64,000 nucleotides of DNA from Thermus aquaticus (GCF_001280255.1 NZ_LHCI01000106.1:800274-864273); one strand, 5' to 3'; positions 55,738-63,960 are shown, numbered from the stretch's first letter. Numbers and translations are program-made. The notes: generated by a model from the sequence alone, not told the origin.

Positions 55738-56319
55738 TCAGCCGGGTAAGACGAGGACGAAGGTTCCCCGAAAGCCCTCCCCCTCCCTTTCCAGGGGAAG
55801 GAGGAGGTCCGCCCGGAAGAGGCCGTCCTGGCGGTTGCCCACCCGGGGCATCCCCCGCTCCCGGTAGGGCGGGAGGGCGTAAACCTGGCGCTGGACCTCC
55901 TCGGGGAAGAAGAGCTGGGTGGCGAAGGCCTGAGCCCCCGCCTCCACCCGGAGGTGCAGGTGGGGGGTGCGGCTTGGATACCAGCCGGGGAAGAGGGTAA
56001 GGAAGGCCGCCTGGCCCTCCGCGTCCGTGCGCCGGAAGCCCCGGCAGAAGGTCCCGGGGGCGTTTATCCCGGAGTAGCGCCCCAGGGCGTCCGTGTGCCA
56101 GAGGTCCACCCGGACCCCCACGAGGGGGCGGCAGGCCCGGTCCTGCACCCGAAGCCGCAGGCGGAGAGGCACCCCGGGAAGCCCCTCCCGGAGGTCCTCC
56201 CTTTCGGGCACGTCCCGGAGGTAGTAAGGGCCTTGCGTGAGGGCGGGGGTGGGGGTGCAGGCCTGCCCCCGGGCCAGGGGCAGGGCCAGGAAAAGGCCGA
56301 GGAGGGCGCGGCGCTTCAT
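55738..56319 (-). CDS. Secreted intradiol ring-cleavage dioxygenase-like protein
   Basis: 193 residues. A signal peptide (KRRALLGLFLALPLARGQA) precedes an intradiol-dioxygenase beta-sandwich: TQGPYYLRDVPERED, VRVDLWHTDALGRYSG, and FPGWYPSRTPHLHLRV. Two Tyr and two His in these segments match the Fe(III) ligands of catechol dioxygenases. Export and small size make a classical catechol role uncertain. The start overlaps the YceI gene stop. Confidence 0.87.
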   Translation of the reverse strand: MKRRALLGLFLALPLARGQACTPTPALTQGPYYLRDVPEREDLREGLPGVPLRLRLRVQDRACRPLVGVRVDLWHTDALGRYSGINAPGTFCRGFRRTDAEGQAAFLTLFPGWYPSRTPHLHLRVEAGAQAFATQLFFPEEVQRQVYALPPYRERGMPRVGNRQDGLFRADLLLPLEREGEGFRGTFVLVLPG

Positions 56320-56876
56320 TTCCGCCTCAAGACCAGGTCCACCTCCAGCCGGATGCGGTTTTCCACGCTGAGGAGGATGGGCACCCGGGGCTGGACCAGG
56401 CCGAACCTCTCAAAGGGGAACTCGGTGCGCAAGAGGACCCGCGCCTCCTGGCCGGAAAACTCCACCTCCCCCTCCCAGACCACCTCCTGGGTCACGTCCC
56501 GGATGGTGAGGTCCCCCACCACCTTCACCGGGAACTTGCCGCTTTGGGGCAGCGGGTTGGGAAGCCCCTCCACCCGCTTGGGGCGGAAGCTGGCCGTGGG
56601 GAAGCGGTCGGTCTCCAGGGTGTTCTGGCGCAGGTAGTTGTCCCGCCGGGCCTGGTCGCTCTTTAGCTCCCTGAGGTCCACGGTGAAGCTCCCCGTGGCC
56701 TGGCCTCCCTGGAGGCGCACCTCGCCCTTCACGGCCTTGGTGGTGCCCACGGCGTCGGTGATGCCGATCTGCACCAACTGCTCCCGGACCCGGTAGCGGG
56801 CCTCCCCGGAGACCACCTCAAAGCTCTGGGCCAAAGCGGGTACCAGAAGGGCCAGGATTCCTATCCACCACCGCAC
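56316..56876 (-). CDS. YceI-family periplasmic protein
   Basis: 186 residues from a GTG at 56876, 7 bases after AGGAGG; the GTG at 56885 overlaps that site. A signal peptide (MRWWIGILALLVPALAQS) precedes the lipocalin-like YceI domain: VKGEVRLQGGQATGSFTVDLRELKSD, DRFPTASFRPKRV and KVVGDLTIRDVTQEVVWEG. Members bind isoprenoids. It overlaps the downstream dioxygenase-like gene by 4 bases, forming a two-gene export unit. Confidence 0.92.
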   Translation of the reverse strand: MRWWIGILALLVPALAQSFEVVSGEARYRVREQLVQIGITDAVGTTKAVKGEVRLQGGQATGSFTVDLRELKSDQARRDNYLRQNTLETDRFPTASFRPKRVEGLPNPLPQSGKFPVKVVGDLTIRDVTQEVVWEGEVEFSGQEARVLLRTEFPFERFGLVQPRVPILLSVENRIRLEVDLVLRRK

Positions 56877-56953
56877 GGCTACCACCTCCTCGCTTAGCGC
56901 TAGGGAAAGCGTAGCAGGCCAGGGTTAAGAGCGGGTTAGAGGCCCCCCTGGTT

Positions 56954-56959
56954 TACACT
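56954..56959 (+). promoter_or_regulatory. -10 box for the HAD hydrolase gene
   Basis: TACACT, 6 bases before the ATG at 56966. Confidence 0.45.
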
Positions 56960-56965
56960 GGGTCC

Positions 56966-57625
56966 ATGACCCGGGCCCTCACCTTTGACGTGGGCAACAC
57001 CCTGATCCTGGCAAGCCCCCGCTTCTGGCTTTTGCCCTTTCTGGAGGAGCGGGGCCTAAAGCCCAGGGGGGACGTGCGGCAGGCGGCCCTTCAGGCCTTC
57101 CGCTTTTACGAGGAAAACCACCTCCTGGCCCGGGACCTGGAAAGCGCCCTGGGCCTTTGGCGGGAGTTTCACCGGAGGCTCTTCGCCGGGATGGGCCTCG
57201 AGGCGGAGGCGGATCGTCTTTCCCGGGAGCTCGTGGCCAACTGGCTGAACCCGTCCTTCTGGCCCCTGGCCCCGGGGGCGGAGGAGACCCTGAAGGCCCT
57301 CAAGGAGCGGGGCTACCCCCTGGCCGTGGTCTCCAACTGGGACGCCTCCTTGCCGGAGATCCTCGAGGCCGTGGGCCTGAGGGGCTACTTTGACCACCTG
57401 GCGGTGAGCGCCCTTTCCGGGGTGGCCAAGCCCGACCCCAGGCTCTTCCAAGAGGCCCTCAGGGCCCTCGGGGTGGCCCCGGAGGAGGCTTTGCACGTGG
57501 GGGACGCCGAGGCCGACCTTCTGGGCGCCCAGGGGGCGGGGATGCGGGCCCTCCTCTTTGACCCCACGGGGGAGAACCCCGAGGCCCTGCACCGCCTCCC
57601 CGCCGTGCTAGACTACCTCCCATGA
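56966..57625 (+). CDS. HAD-family hydrolase
   Basis: 219 residues. Motifs: I, LTFDVGNTLI; II, VVSNWDAS; III, KPDPRLF; IV, HVGDAEADLLGA. Motif I keeps the nucleophile Asp but has Gly where the second Asp of DxD is usual. An alpha-helical cap (about 15-85) places it in subfamily I. The substrate is unknown. The stop overlaps the next ATG by 4 bases. Confidence 0.9.
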   Translation: MTRALTFDVGNTLILASPRFWLLPFLEERGLKPRGDVRQAALQAFRFYEENHLLARDLESALGLWREFHRRLFAGMGLEAEADRLSRELVANWLNPSFWPLAPGAEETLKALKERGYPLAVVSNWDASLPEILEAVGLRGYFDHLAVSALSGVAKPDPRLFQEALRALGVAPEEALHVGDAEADLLGAQGAGMRALLFDPTGENPEALHRLPAVLDYLP

Positions 57626-57987
57626 GCGTCCGGGAGGCCATCTGGGGGGAGAAGCGGGCGGCCATAGAGAAGAGCCTCGAGGAGGTGGACCCCGACCTCT
57701 TCCGCTACATCCGCGACTTCGCCTACGAGGAGGTCCTGGCGAGGCCGGGTCTGGACCTGAAGACCAGGGAGCTTCTCGCCATCACCGCCCTCATTGCCCT
57801 GGGAAGCCCCAAGGAGCTCGCCACCCACCTGGAGGGGGCCCTCAGGGTGGGTGCCACGGAAGGGGAGGTGCGGGAGACCATTTTGCAGTCCGCCCTCTTC
57901 CTGGGCTTCCCCCGGGCCCTGGCGGCCATGAAGCTCTTTCACGCTGTGCTCAAGGGCCGTGGTGCTCCTCACGAGGGGGAAAGATAG
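57622..57987 (+). CDS. Carboxymuconolactone decarboxylase-family protein
   Basis: 121 residues. KTRELLAITALIALGSPKELATHLEGALRVGATEGEVRETI and FLGFPRALAAMKLFHAVL match the CMD/AhpD superfamily. There is no Cys at all, so AhpD-type peroxidase chemistry (CxxC) is excluded. The His of ATHLEGAL is retained. The function is unknown. It overlaps the HAD gene and hemD. Confidence 0.9.
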   Translation: MSVREAIWGEKRAAIEKSLEEVDPDLFRYIRDFAYEEVLARPGLDLKTRELLAITALIALGSPKELATHLEGALRVGATEGEVRETILQSALFLGFPRALAAMKLFHAVLKGRGAPHEGER

Positions 57988-58636
57988 GGCGCTTTTGGAA
58001 AGGCTCGCCGCCTTGGGGATAGAGGCGGCGGAGGTGGCCCTTTTGGAGCAGGTGGACCTGCCCGCTTTGGCCCTTCTTCCCGAGAGGCTCCAAAGGGCGG
58101 ACTGGGTGGCCGTGACCTCCAAAGAGGGGGCTAGGCGCCTCCTCCTGGCCTGGGAGCGGGCGAAAAGGCCTCCCCTCAGGGTGGCGGCCGTGGGGGAGGG
58201 GACGGCGGAGGTCCTCAAAGAGGGGGGGCTTTCCCCGGCCTTCGTCCCGGGGAGGGCCACGGCCAAGGACCTGGCCGAGGGCTTTCCCGAGGCCCAAAGG
58301 GTCCTCTTTGTGGCCGGGGACCTGGCGGGGGAGGACTTGGAGAGGGGCCTTCTGGCCCGGGGGATCGCGGTGGAGCGCCTTCCCGTCTACGCCACCCGGG
58401 AAAGGGCCCTCTCCCCGGAGGAGGTGGCCCTTTTAGAGAGGGCCCAGGTGGCGGCCTTCTTCAGCCCTTCGGGGGCCAGGGCCTTCGCCCGCTGGACGGA
58501 TCGTCGTCCCAGGGCCGCCTGCATCGGCCCCAGCACCGCGGAGGAGGCCAGGAGGCTCGGCTTTGCCGTCTGGGAGGCCGAGGCCCCGGGCCTGGAGGGC
58601 CTCTTTAGGGCCATCCTCGAGGCCCTCTCCCATTGA
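57959..58636 (+). CDS. hemD: Uroporphyrinogen-III synthase
   Basis: 225 residues with a GTG start inside the previous gene (a second GTG follows directly). The family is poorly conserved, but VLLTRGKDRALLERLAALGIE, DWVAVTSKEGARRLL, VAAVGEGTAEVLKEGG, and the C-terminal half with VAAFFSPSGARAFARW and ACIGPSTAEEARRLG are characteristic. It closes the tetrapyrrole ring with D-ring inversion. hemA follows 99 bases downstream. Confidence 0.9.
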   Translation: MVLLTRGKDRALLERLAALGIEAAEVALLEQVDLPALALLPERLQRADWVAVTSKEGARRLLLAWERAKRPPLRVAAVGEGTAEVLKEGGLSPAFVPGRATAKDLAEGFPEAQRVLFVAGDLAGEDLERGLLARGIAVERLPVYATRERALSPEEVALLERAQVAAFFSPSGARAFARWTDRRPRAACIGPSTAEEARRLGFAVWEAEAPGLEGLFRAILEALSH

Positions 58637-58680
58637 GCACCCCGCCGCGGCGGGGGCCCCATTAGTCCCCCGGGGCCTTT
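58637..58680 (+). repeat. Intergenic palindromic repeat / possible terminator after hemD
   Basis: CCCCGCCGCGGCGGGG (58640-58655) is a perfect palindrome preceded by AGCA and followed by GGCCCC, a compressed copy of the repeat at 35715. A second hairpin, CGGGGG (58651-58656) with CCCCCG (58666-58671), precedes CCTTTCCTTT and could terminate hemD. Confidence 0.6.
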
Positions 58681-58717
58681 CCTTTGGTTAGGGGCTTTTG
58701 TCCCCCCTGGTCCGGCG

Positions 58718-58723
58718 TATACT
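58718..58723 (+). promoter_or_regulatory. -10 box for hemA
   Basis: TATACT, 11 bases before the ATG at 58735. Confidence 0.5.
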
Positions 58724-58734
58724 CCCTTAAGCGT

Positions 58735-59913
58735 ATGGCCCTGCCCCTTTATCTGGTGGGCCTTTCCCACAAGACCGCCCCGGTGGAGGTGCGAGAGCGT
58801 GCGGCCTTGGACCCGGCGGTGGCCCTGCCCGCCGCCCTGGCCCGCCTGGGCAAGGGGGTGGTCCTCTCCACCTGCAACCGCACGGAGCTCTACGGGGTGG
58901 GGGACCCGGGCAAGGCCCGGGACCTCCTTCTGGAAAGGGGCGTGGAGCCCCGCCACCTCTACCAGAAGGAGGGGGTGGAGGCCCTGCGCCACCTCTTCCG
59001 GGTGGCCGCCGGGCTGGACTCCTTGGTGGTGGGAGAGGCCCAGATCCTGGGCCAGGTGCGGGAGGCCCTCTTCCTGGCACGCAAGCACGGGGCCACGGAA
59101 AGCCTCTTGGAAAAGGCCTTCCAGTCCGCTGTCGCCCTGGGGAAGCGGGCGAGGAGCGAGACGGGGATCGGGGCCGGGGCGGTGAGCGTGGCCTACGCCG
59201 CCTTGGACCTGGCCTTGGCGGTCTTTGGCGACCTAAGCGGCCTGGCGGTGGCCGTCCTGGGGGCGGGGGAGATGGCGGAGCTCTTCCTCACCCACCTGAA
59301 GGCCCACGGGGTGGGGAGGGTTCTGGTGGTGAACCGCACCGAGGAGCGGGCCAGAACCCTGGCGGACCGGTTTGGGGGGGAGGCGTACCCCCTTTCCGCC
59401 CTGTCCCAGGTCCTCAGGCAGGCGGACCTGGTGGTGGCCTCCGCCGCCGCCAACCGCTACCTGGTGGGGCCCGAGGACCTGCCCAAGAGGGCCAAGCCCC
59501 TTTTCCTCATAGACATCGCCCTTCCCCGCAACATTGACCCCCGGGTGGGCCGCCTCCCCCACGCCTACCTCTACAACCTGGACGACCTGGAGCGGGTGGT
59601 GGAAAAGAACATGGCCGCTAGAAAGGGCGAGGTCCCCAAGGTGGAGGCCTTGGTGGAGAAGGCCATCGCCGACTACCTGGAGTGGTACGCGGGCCACCGG
59701 GTGCGGGAGGCCATCAAGGCCCTCGAGGAGCGGATCTTCCGCGAGGTGGCCCAAGAGTTTCCTCAAGGGGACCCCGCTCTCTGGCACAAGGAGGCGGGCC
59801 GCCGGGCCCATCCCTGGATCCTCGCCCTGAAGCTTGGCTCCAGGAAGCTCCTGCAGGGGGCCCCGTGCCCTAGGGAGTGCCCCCTCCTGGCCTTCCGTCC
59901 TCCCCGGCCATGA
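58735..59913 (+). CDS. hemA: Glutamyl-tRNA reductase
   Basis: 392 residues from the ATG at 58735; an upstream in-frame extension would cross the promoter. The catalytic Cys47 lies in VVLSTCNRTELYG, with GLDSLVVGEAQILGQV for tRNA-Glu recognition. The NADPH domain has VAVLGAGEMAELFLTHL and a C-terminal dimer helix follows. It makes glutamate-1-semialdehyde for heme. Confidence 0.96.
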   Translation: MALPLYLVGLSHKTAPVEVRERAALDPAVALPAALARLGKGVVLSTCNRTELYGVGDPGKARDLLLERGVEPRHLYQKEGVEALRHLFRVAAGLDSLVVGEAQILGQVREALFLARKHGATESLLEKAFQSAVALGKRARSETGIGAGAVSVAYAALDLALAVFGDLSGLAVAVLGAGEMAELFLTHLKAHGVGRVLVVNRTEERARTLADRFGGEAYPLSALSQVLRQADLVVASAAANRYLVGPEDLPKRAKPLFLIDIALPRNIDPRVGRLPHAYLYNLDDLERVVEKNMAARKGEVPKVEALVEKAIADYLEWYAGHRVREAIKALEERIFREVAQEFPQGDPALWHKEAGRRAHPWILALKLGSRKLLQGAPCPRECPLLAFRPPRP

Positions 59914-60662
59914 GCCCCGCCAACCTTCTCGCCTTGGGGGGCGTGGTGGGCTTAGCCCTTAGCCTCTTCTGGCCCCGGGCCCTTCACCTGGGGACCCTCC
60001 TTTACCTGGGGGCGGCCCTGGCGGACGCCCTGGCCAAGGGGGTGTTCTCGGGACCCGCCCAGCCCGCCCTCCTCCTTGGGGGGTTTCTCGCCCTTAGGGG
60101 GGAAAGCTTCCTCCTTAGGCCCTGGATGGCCCCTCTACGGCGGTACCTCCTTCTCCTCGCCCTTCTCCTGGGGCTCTTCGCGCTCAAGGCCCTGGAGCAC
60201 CCTGGGGAAGCCCTCCCCCTTGCCCTCCCCCTCCTCCATGGGGGAGCCTTTCTCCTGGCCTACCTGGCCCTGGCCGTGGGGGTGGGGGCGGGGGTGATGG
60301 GCGCCCTCCAGGACCTGCGCCTGCGCCGCGTCCCCGAGAAGGCCCTGCAAAACGCCCCCCTCTGGAGCCTCAGGCGCCTGGAGCGGGGGTACTTAAGGGT
60401 GGGCTACCTGGCGGCCACCCTGGGCCTGGGGAGCGGCATGGCCTGGGCCTGGGGCTACTTCGGGAGCCCCCTGGCCTTGGACCCCAAGGAGCTTTCCGCC
60501 TTCCTGGGCTGGCTTTCCATGACCTTCTACTTCCTCTTGGAGGAACGGCTTAGAGGGCTTTCCCGGGCCGGGCTCCTTCTTCTCGCCTACGCCCTGCTCC
60601 TCTTCGCCTTTCTGGGGGCGCCCTTCCTGGGGTCCCGGCATCCCTCGAGGCTCCCCTTTTAG
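59910..60662 (+). CDS. HemX/CcsA-like cytochrome c assembly membrane protein
   Basis: 250 residues from the ATG at 59910, overlapping the hemA stop (ATGA). About eight transmembrane helices, with HGGAFLLAYLALAVGVGAGVMGALQDLRLRR resembling the cytochrome c assembly/HemX family. In Bacillus hemX follows hemA and affects its level; the same order here suggests a similar role or heme handling. Confidence 0.85.
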   Translation: MSPANLLALGGVVGLALSLFWPRALHLGTLLYLGAALADALAKGVFSGPAQPALLLGGFLALRGESFLLRPWMAPLRRYLLLLALLLGLFALKALEHPGEALPLALPLLHGGAFLLAYLALAVGVGAGVMGALQDLRLRRVPEKALQNAPLWSLRRLERGYLRVGYLAATLGLGSGMAWAWGYFGSPLALDPKELSAFLGWLSMTFYFLLEERLRGLSRAGLLLLAYALLLFAFLGAPFLGSRHPSRLPF

Positions 60663-60679
60663 CGAATGGAAAACTGAAC

Positions 60680-60709
60680 TTGACAAAATGTAAAGCTCGG
60701 CATTACAAT
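60680..60709 (+). promoter_or_regulatory. Promoter with -35 and -10 for the SHOCT-module operon
   Basis: TTGACA (60680-60685) and TACAAT (60704-60709) are separated by 18 bases, the only near-consensus two-box promoter recognised here. CAGGGGGTGAGAGG then provides a ribosome-binding site for the ATG at 60729. Confidence 0.75.
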
Positions 60710-60728
60710 CCCCTCAGGGGGTGAGAGG

Positions 60729-60926
60729 ATGCTGGGTCCTTGGGTGCCCTGGGAGGCGGCGCGGTTCCACCGGGAGGCCCTCCTGAAGGAGGCGGAGCGG
60801 GAAAGGCTCCTTAGGCCTCTAAAGCGGGGCTGGCGCAGGCGGCTGGCCCGTTTCCTCCTGGCCCTTTCCGCCTGGCTGGCCCCGGAGGAGGCCTGGCGGG
60901 GGAAGGAGGCGGCCTATGGAGGATAG
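60729..60926 (+). CDS. Small basic protein of unknown function
   Basis: 65 residues. An Arg/Lys-rich amphipathic region (KEAERERLLRPLKRGWRRRLARF) runs into a short hydrophobic stretch (LLALSAWLAPEEAW), suggesting peripheral membrane binding. No family is recognised. It is the first gene of the operon and overlaps the next by 11 bases. Confidence 0.65.
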   Translation: MLGPWVPWEAARFHREALLKEAERERLLRPLKRGWRRRLARFLLALSAWLAPEEAWRGKEAAYGG

Positions 60927-61569
60927 GAGGCGCATCCTGGAGATGGTGCAGGAAGGGGTTCTGAGCCCCGAGGAGGCCCTGGAGCTCCTTGCGGTCCTGG
61001 AGGACCGGGAGGAGGGGCGGGCCGAGGAGGGTCTAACCCCTCCTCTGGTCCGCCTGGTGGCCCAGGGGGCGGAGGTGAGGGTGGTGGGGGAGAAGGGCCT
61101 CGCCTCGCCCCGGGCGGAGGGCGGGGAGTTCCGGCAGGAAGGGGAGGGCCACCTTTTCCGCCTAGGCGTAGGGGAGGAGGGTAGGCTCTGGATCCCCGAG
61201 GGGAGCCCGGTGCATCTGGAGGCCAAGGCGAGCAACCTGGAGCTCTCCCGGGTGGCCCTCTCGGGGCAAGCCCATGGGTGCAACCTGGAAGGGGAGGAGC
61301 TTTTGGGGCTGGACCTCCGCCTGGTGGCGGGGAACTTGGAGGCGGGCCTTCTCCTCAAGGAAGGGCGCCACGGGCTGGACCTCAAGGCGGCCAACGCCGA
61401 GCTCCGCTTCCTCCCCGGCTCGGACCTCCTTTTGGAGGTAGAGGCCCGGCTTTCCTCGCTGGAGGTAGAGGGCGCCTGGACCCGGGCGCCGGGCGGGTAC
61501 CGGCTTGGGGAAGGGCGGGCGGTCCTTAGGGTGAGGGCTTTCGCCAGCAACCTGGAAGTGGAGGCCTAG
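60916..61569 (+). CDS. SHOCT-like module plus DUF4097-like beta protein
   Basis: 217 residues. The N-terminal helical module RRRILEMVQEGVLSPEEALELLAVLE resembles the SHOCT-like domain that begins YvlB-type proteins. The remainder is a repetitive beta-rich region with recurring NLE motifs (ASNLELSRV, GCNLEGEEL, AGNLEAGLL, ASNLEVEA), compatible with a right-handed beta-helix of the DUF4097 type. There is no signal peptide, so it is probably cytoplasmic. Confidence 0.75.
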   Translation: MEDRRRILEMVQEGVLSPEEALELLAVLEDREEGRAEEGLTPPLVRLVAQGAEVRVVGEKGLASPRAEGGEFRQEGEGHLFRLGVGEEGRLWIPEGSPVHLEAKASNLELSRVALSGQAHGCNLEGEELLGLDLRLVAGNLEAGLLLKEGRHGLDLKAANAELRFLPGSDLLLEVEARLSSLEVEGAWTRAPGGYRLGEGRAVLRVRAFASNLEVEA

Positions 61570-61570
61570 C

Positions 61571-61942
61571 ATGGAAGAGAAAAGGCGCGTGCTGGAGATG
61601 TTGCAGGCGGGAAGCATCGGGGTAGAGGAGGCCATGGACCTCCTTTCGGCCCTGGAAGGGACGAGGCCCGAGCCCAGGCCCCCGGCCCGGCTCCTCAAGG
61701 TGCGGGTGGAAGCGGAGGAGGAAGGGCGGGCCGTGAAGGTGCACCTCAACCTCCCCCTGGCCCTGGCCCCCCTGGTGGAGTCCTTCCTCCCCGAGGAGGC
61801 CAAGCTCACCCTGGGCCGCCAGGGGGTGAACCTCAAGGACCTCCTGGCCCTCCTCAAGGAGGGGGTCCCCGAGGGGAAGCTGGTGGAGGTGGAGGCCGAG
61901 GAGGAGGAGGGGCCCGTCCGGATCCTGGTGGAGGTGGTGTGA
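61571..61942 (+). CDS. SHOCT-like module protein
   Basis: 123 residues. The N-terminus KRRVLEMLQAGSIGVEEAMDLLSALE closely resembles that of the preceding gene product. The C-terminal part (LKVRVEAEEEGRAVKVHLNLPLALAPLVESFLP) looks like a small alpha/beta domain seen in other SHOCT-bearing proteins. The function is unknown. The stop overlaps the next GTG by 4 bases. Confidence 0.72.
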   Translation: MEEKRRVLEMLQAGSIGVEEAMDLLSALEGTRPEPRPPARLLKVRVEAEEEGRAVKVHLNLPLALAPLVESFLPEEAKLTLGRQGVNLKDLLALLKEGVPEGKLVEVEAEEEEGPVRILVEVV

Positions 61943-62205
61943 GGCCGCCCCTGAGGCCTCGGTTTCTCTACCTGGCGGTCTGGGGGCCCTGGCCCTTTCC
62001 CCTCTACCTGGCCCTCCCCCTCTTCCTCCTGGAGTGGGGGCTTCTCCTCCTCCTCCTCTTTCTCTGGAAGACCCGGGGGCTCCTTAGGGGAAGGCCGGGG
62101 CCCAGGGTGCCCTTCCTTAAGGTCTTCGCCCTCCGGGGGCTTCCCCCCACGCCCCTCCTTTCCCTGGAGGCCGAGGGCGTGCGGCTGAAGGTGGGACTAT
62201 GGTGA
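61939..62205 (+). CDS. Small membrane protein of unknown function
   Basis: 88 residues. A strongly hydrophobic stretch (about 12-45, one long or two short helices) is followed by a basic region (KTRGLLRGRPGPRV) and a polar C-terminus. No family is recognised. GTG start coupled to the previous stop; the 3' end overlaps the DUF2089 gene by 7 bases. Confidence 0.65.
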   Translation: MRPPLRPRFLYLAVWGPWPFPLYLALPLFLLEWGLLLLLLFLWKTRGLLRGRPGPRVPFLKVFALRGLPPTPLLSLEAEGVRLKVGLW

Positions 62206-62570
62206 AAAAGCCCATGCCGGTGCGGTGCCCCGCCTGCGAGGGCCCCCTTTCCGTGAAGGCCCTTTACTGCGAGGCCTGCGGCACCGAGGTCGTTGGGCGG
62301 TTTCTACCCAACGAGTTCGCCCTTCTTCCCCGGGAGCACCTGGACTTCCTCCGGCTTTTCGTGAAGACCCGGGGCAACCTGAAGGAGGTGGAGCGCATCC
62401 TGGGGGTTTCCTACCCCACGGTGCGGGCCAGGCTGGACGCTCTCCTGAAGGCCCTGGGCTACGAGGCCGGGGAGGAGGAAGGGGATAGGCTTCAGGTCCT
62501 CGAGGCCCTGAGGCGGGGGGAGATCAGCGTGGAGGAGGCGGTGGCGCGGCTGAAGGAAGGGAAAAGCTGA
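62199..62570 (+). CDS. DUF2089-family zinc-ribbon/HTH protein
   Basis: 123 residues. A zinc ribbon (C10, C13, C24, C27) is followed by a helix-turn-helix (LKEVERILGVSYPTVRARLDALLKALGY, about 64-91) and a C-terminal SHOCT-like module (VLEALRRGEISVEEAVARL). It is probably the transcription factor of the operon. Its last 47 bases overlap the convergent histidine-kinase gene. Confidence 0.85.
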   Translation: MVKKPMPVRCPACEGPLSVKALYCEACGTEVVGRFLPNEFALLPREHLDFLRLFVKTRGNLKEVERILGVSYPTVRARLDALLKALGYEAGEEEGDRLQVLEALRRGEISVEEAVARLKEGKS

Positions 62571-63930
62571 AGGCCGTGCCCTGGCCCACCTGGCTTTCCA
62601 CCCAGATCTCGCCCCCGTGGGCCTCGAGGATAGCCTTCACGATGGCCAGGCCGAGGCCCGAGCCCCCCCGCTCCCGGTCCCGGGCCTTGTCCACCCGGTA
62701 AAAGCGTTCAAAGAGGTGGGGGAGGTGCTCCGGGGGGATCCCCTCCCCGTCGTCCTCTACCCGCACCACCACCCGGTCCCCCAGGTCAAAGGCCCTGAGC
62801 CACACCCGCTTAGCCCCCGCCTTGAGGGCGTTGGAGACCAGGTTGGCCAGGACCTGGTGGAGGCGGTCCGGGTCCCCCCGCACATAGAGCTCCTCCGGGG
62901 CCTCCACCAGGATCTCCCCCTCAAAGCTTCGGGCGAACTCCTCCTTGACCTCCTCCAAAAGGTCCAGGACCCTGATGGGCACGGGCTCTATGCGCCAGGT
63001 GCCGCTTTGCGAAAGCTCCAGGAGGTCCGAGACCAGCTTGCCCATGCGCTCTGCCTCCCGCCGCACGATCTCCAGGCTTTCCCTTTGGGTTTCCGTCAGG
63101 GGGGTGCGGCGCAGGAGGTAGCCCACGTGCCCCAGGATGGCGGTGACGGGGGTCCTGAGCTCGTGGGAGGCGTCCTGAAGGAAGCGGGTCTGGGCCTCGA
63201 GGGCCTTTTGCATGCGGGCGATCATGCCGTTCAGGGCCCTCACCAAGGCGGCCACCTCGTCGTTGCCCTCGGGCTCGGGGAGGGGCTCAGGGCGGTCGGG
63301 CATGGACTCGGCCCGGCGGGCGAGCCACTCCAAAGGCTCCAGGGCCCGGGCCACCAGGCTCCGGGCCAGGAGGAGGGCCAGGAGGAGGACCAGAAGGGCC
63401 GTCCCGGCGTAGATGCGGCCGAACTGCTCCAGGGTGGCCTCCAGGTCCTCCGTGGGCTTGCCCACCAGGAGGACTCCCTTCCAGACCGCCCCAGCCAGGT
63501 TTACCTCTACCTTCCTGGCGTAGACCAGAAGCCTAAGGGGCCGGTCCTCCCGAGGAAGCTCCACCTCCGCCCAGACCTCCCCCTCCTTCAGGAGGGTTTC
63601 GTACTCCCTCTCCTTCAGGACCAGACGCTGGCTTCCCAGAGCCGGGCTTTTTTGCAGGCTGATGCCCCCCTCCTTGGCCAGAAGGGCGGGGTTTTCCTCA
63701 GGGAGGAGCTGGACCTCGGCGTAGAGGCTTGGGGGAAGGCCGGCCTCCAGGAGGGCCTGTCCGCCCAGGTTCAGGAGGCGGACCACCTGGTTGCCCGCTT
63801 CCAGAAGCTCCGCCCTCAGGTTGCGGTAGAGGAAGCTCCTTAGAAGCCCATCCAGGGCGAAGCCCAAAAGGAGTAGGGTGACGAGGAGAAGGCCCGCCGT
63901 GAGGAGGGTGATCCGGGTCCTGAGGGTCAT
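62524..63930 (-). CDS. Sensor histidine kinase
   Basis: 468 residues. Transmembrane helices near 6-28 and 170-190 enclose a periplasmic sensor region. Then come a HAMP linker (VARALEPLEWLARRAESMP), the H-box DASHELRTPVTAILGHV, the N-box NLVSNALKAGAKRV and the G-boxes DDGEGIPPEHLPHLFERFYR and GGSGLGLAIVKAI. A Pro-rich tail (PSAAPPPPPR) is encoded in the overlap with the DUF2089 gene. Its response regulator would lie beyond the right edge. Confidence 0.95.
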   Translation of the reverse strand: MTLRTRITLLTAGLLLVTLLLLGFALDGLLRSFLYRNLRAELLEAGNQVVRLLNLGGQALLEAGLPPSLYAEVQLLPEENPALLAKEGGISLQKSPALGSQRLVLKEREYETLLKEGEVWAEVELPREDRPLRLLVYARKVEVNLAGAVWKGVLLVGKPTEDLEATLEQFGRIYAGTALLVLLLALLLARSLVARALEPLEWLARRAESMPDRPEPLPEPEGNDEVAALVRALNGMIARMQKALEAQTRFLQDASHELRTPVTAILGHVGYLLRRTPLTETQRESLEIVRREAERMGKLVSDLLELSQSGTWRIEPVPIRVLDLLEEVKEEFARSFEGEILVEAPEELYVRGDPDRLHQVLANLVSNALKAGAKRVWLRAFDLGDRVVVRVEDDGEGIPPEHLPHLFERFYRVDKARDRERGGSGLGLAIVKAILEAHGGEIWVESQVGQGTAFSFSLPSAAPPPPPR

Positions 63931-63960
63931 GTGGGGCTACCGAGGCCCTGGGGCAAAAAG

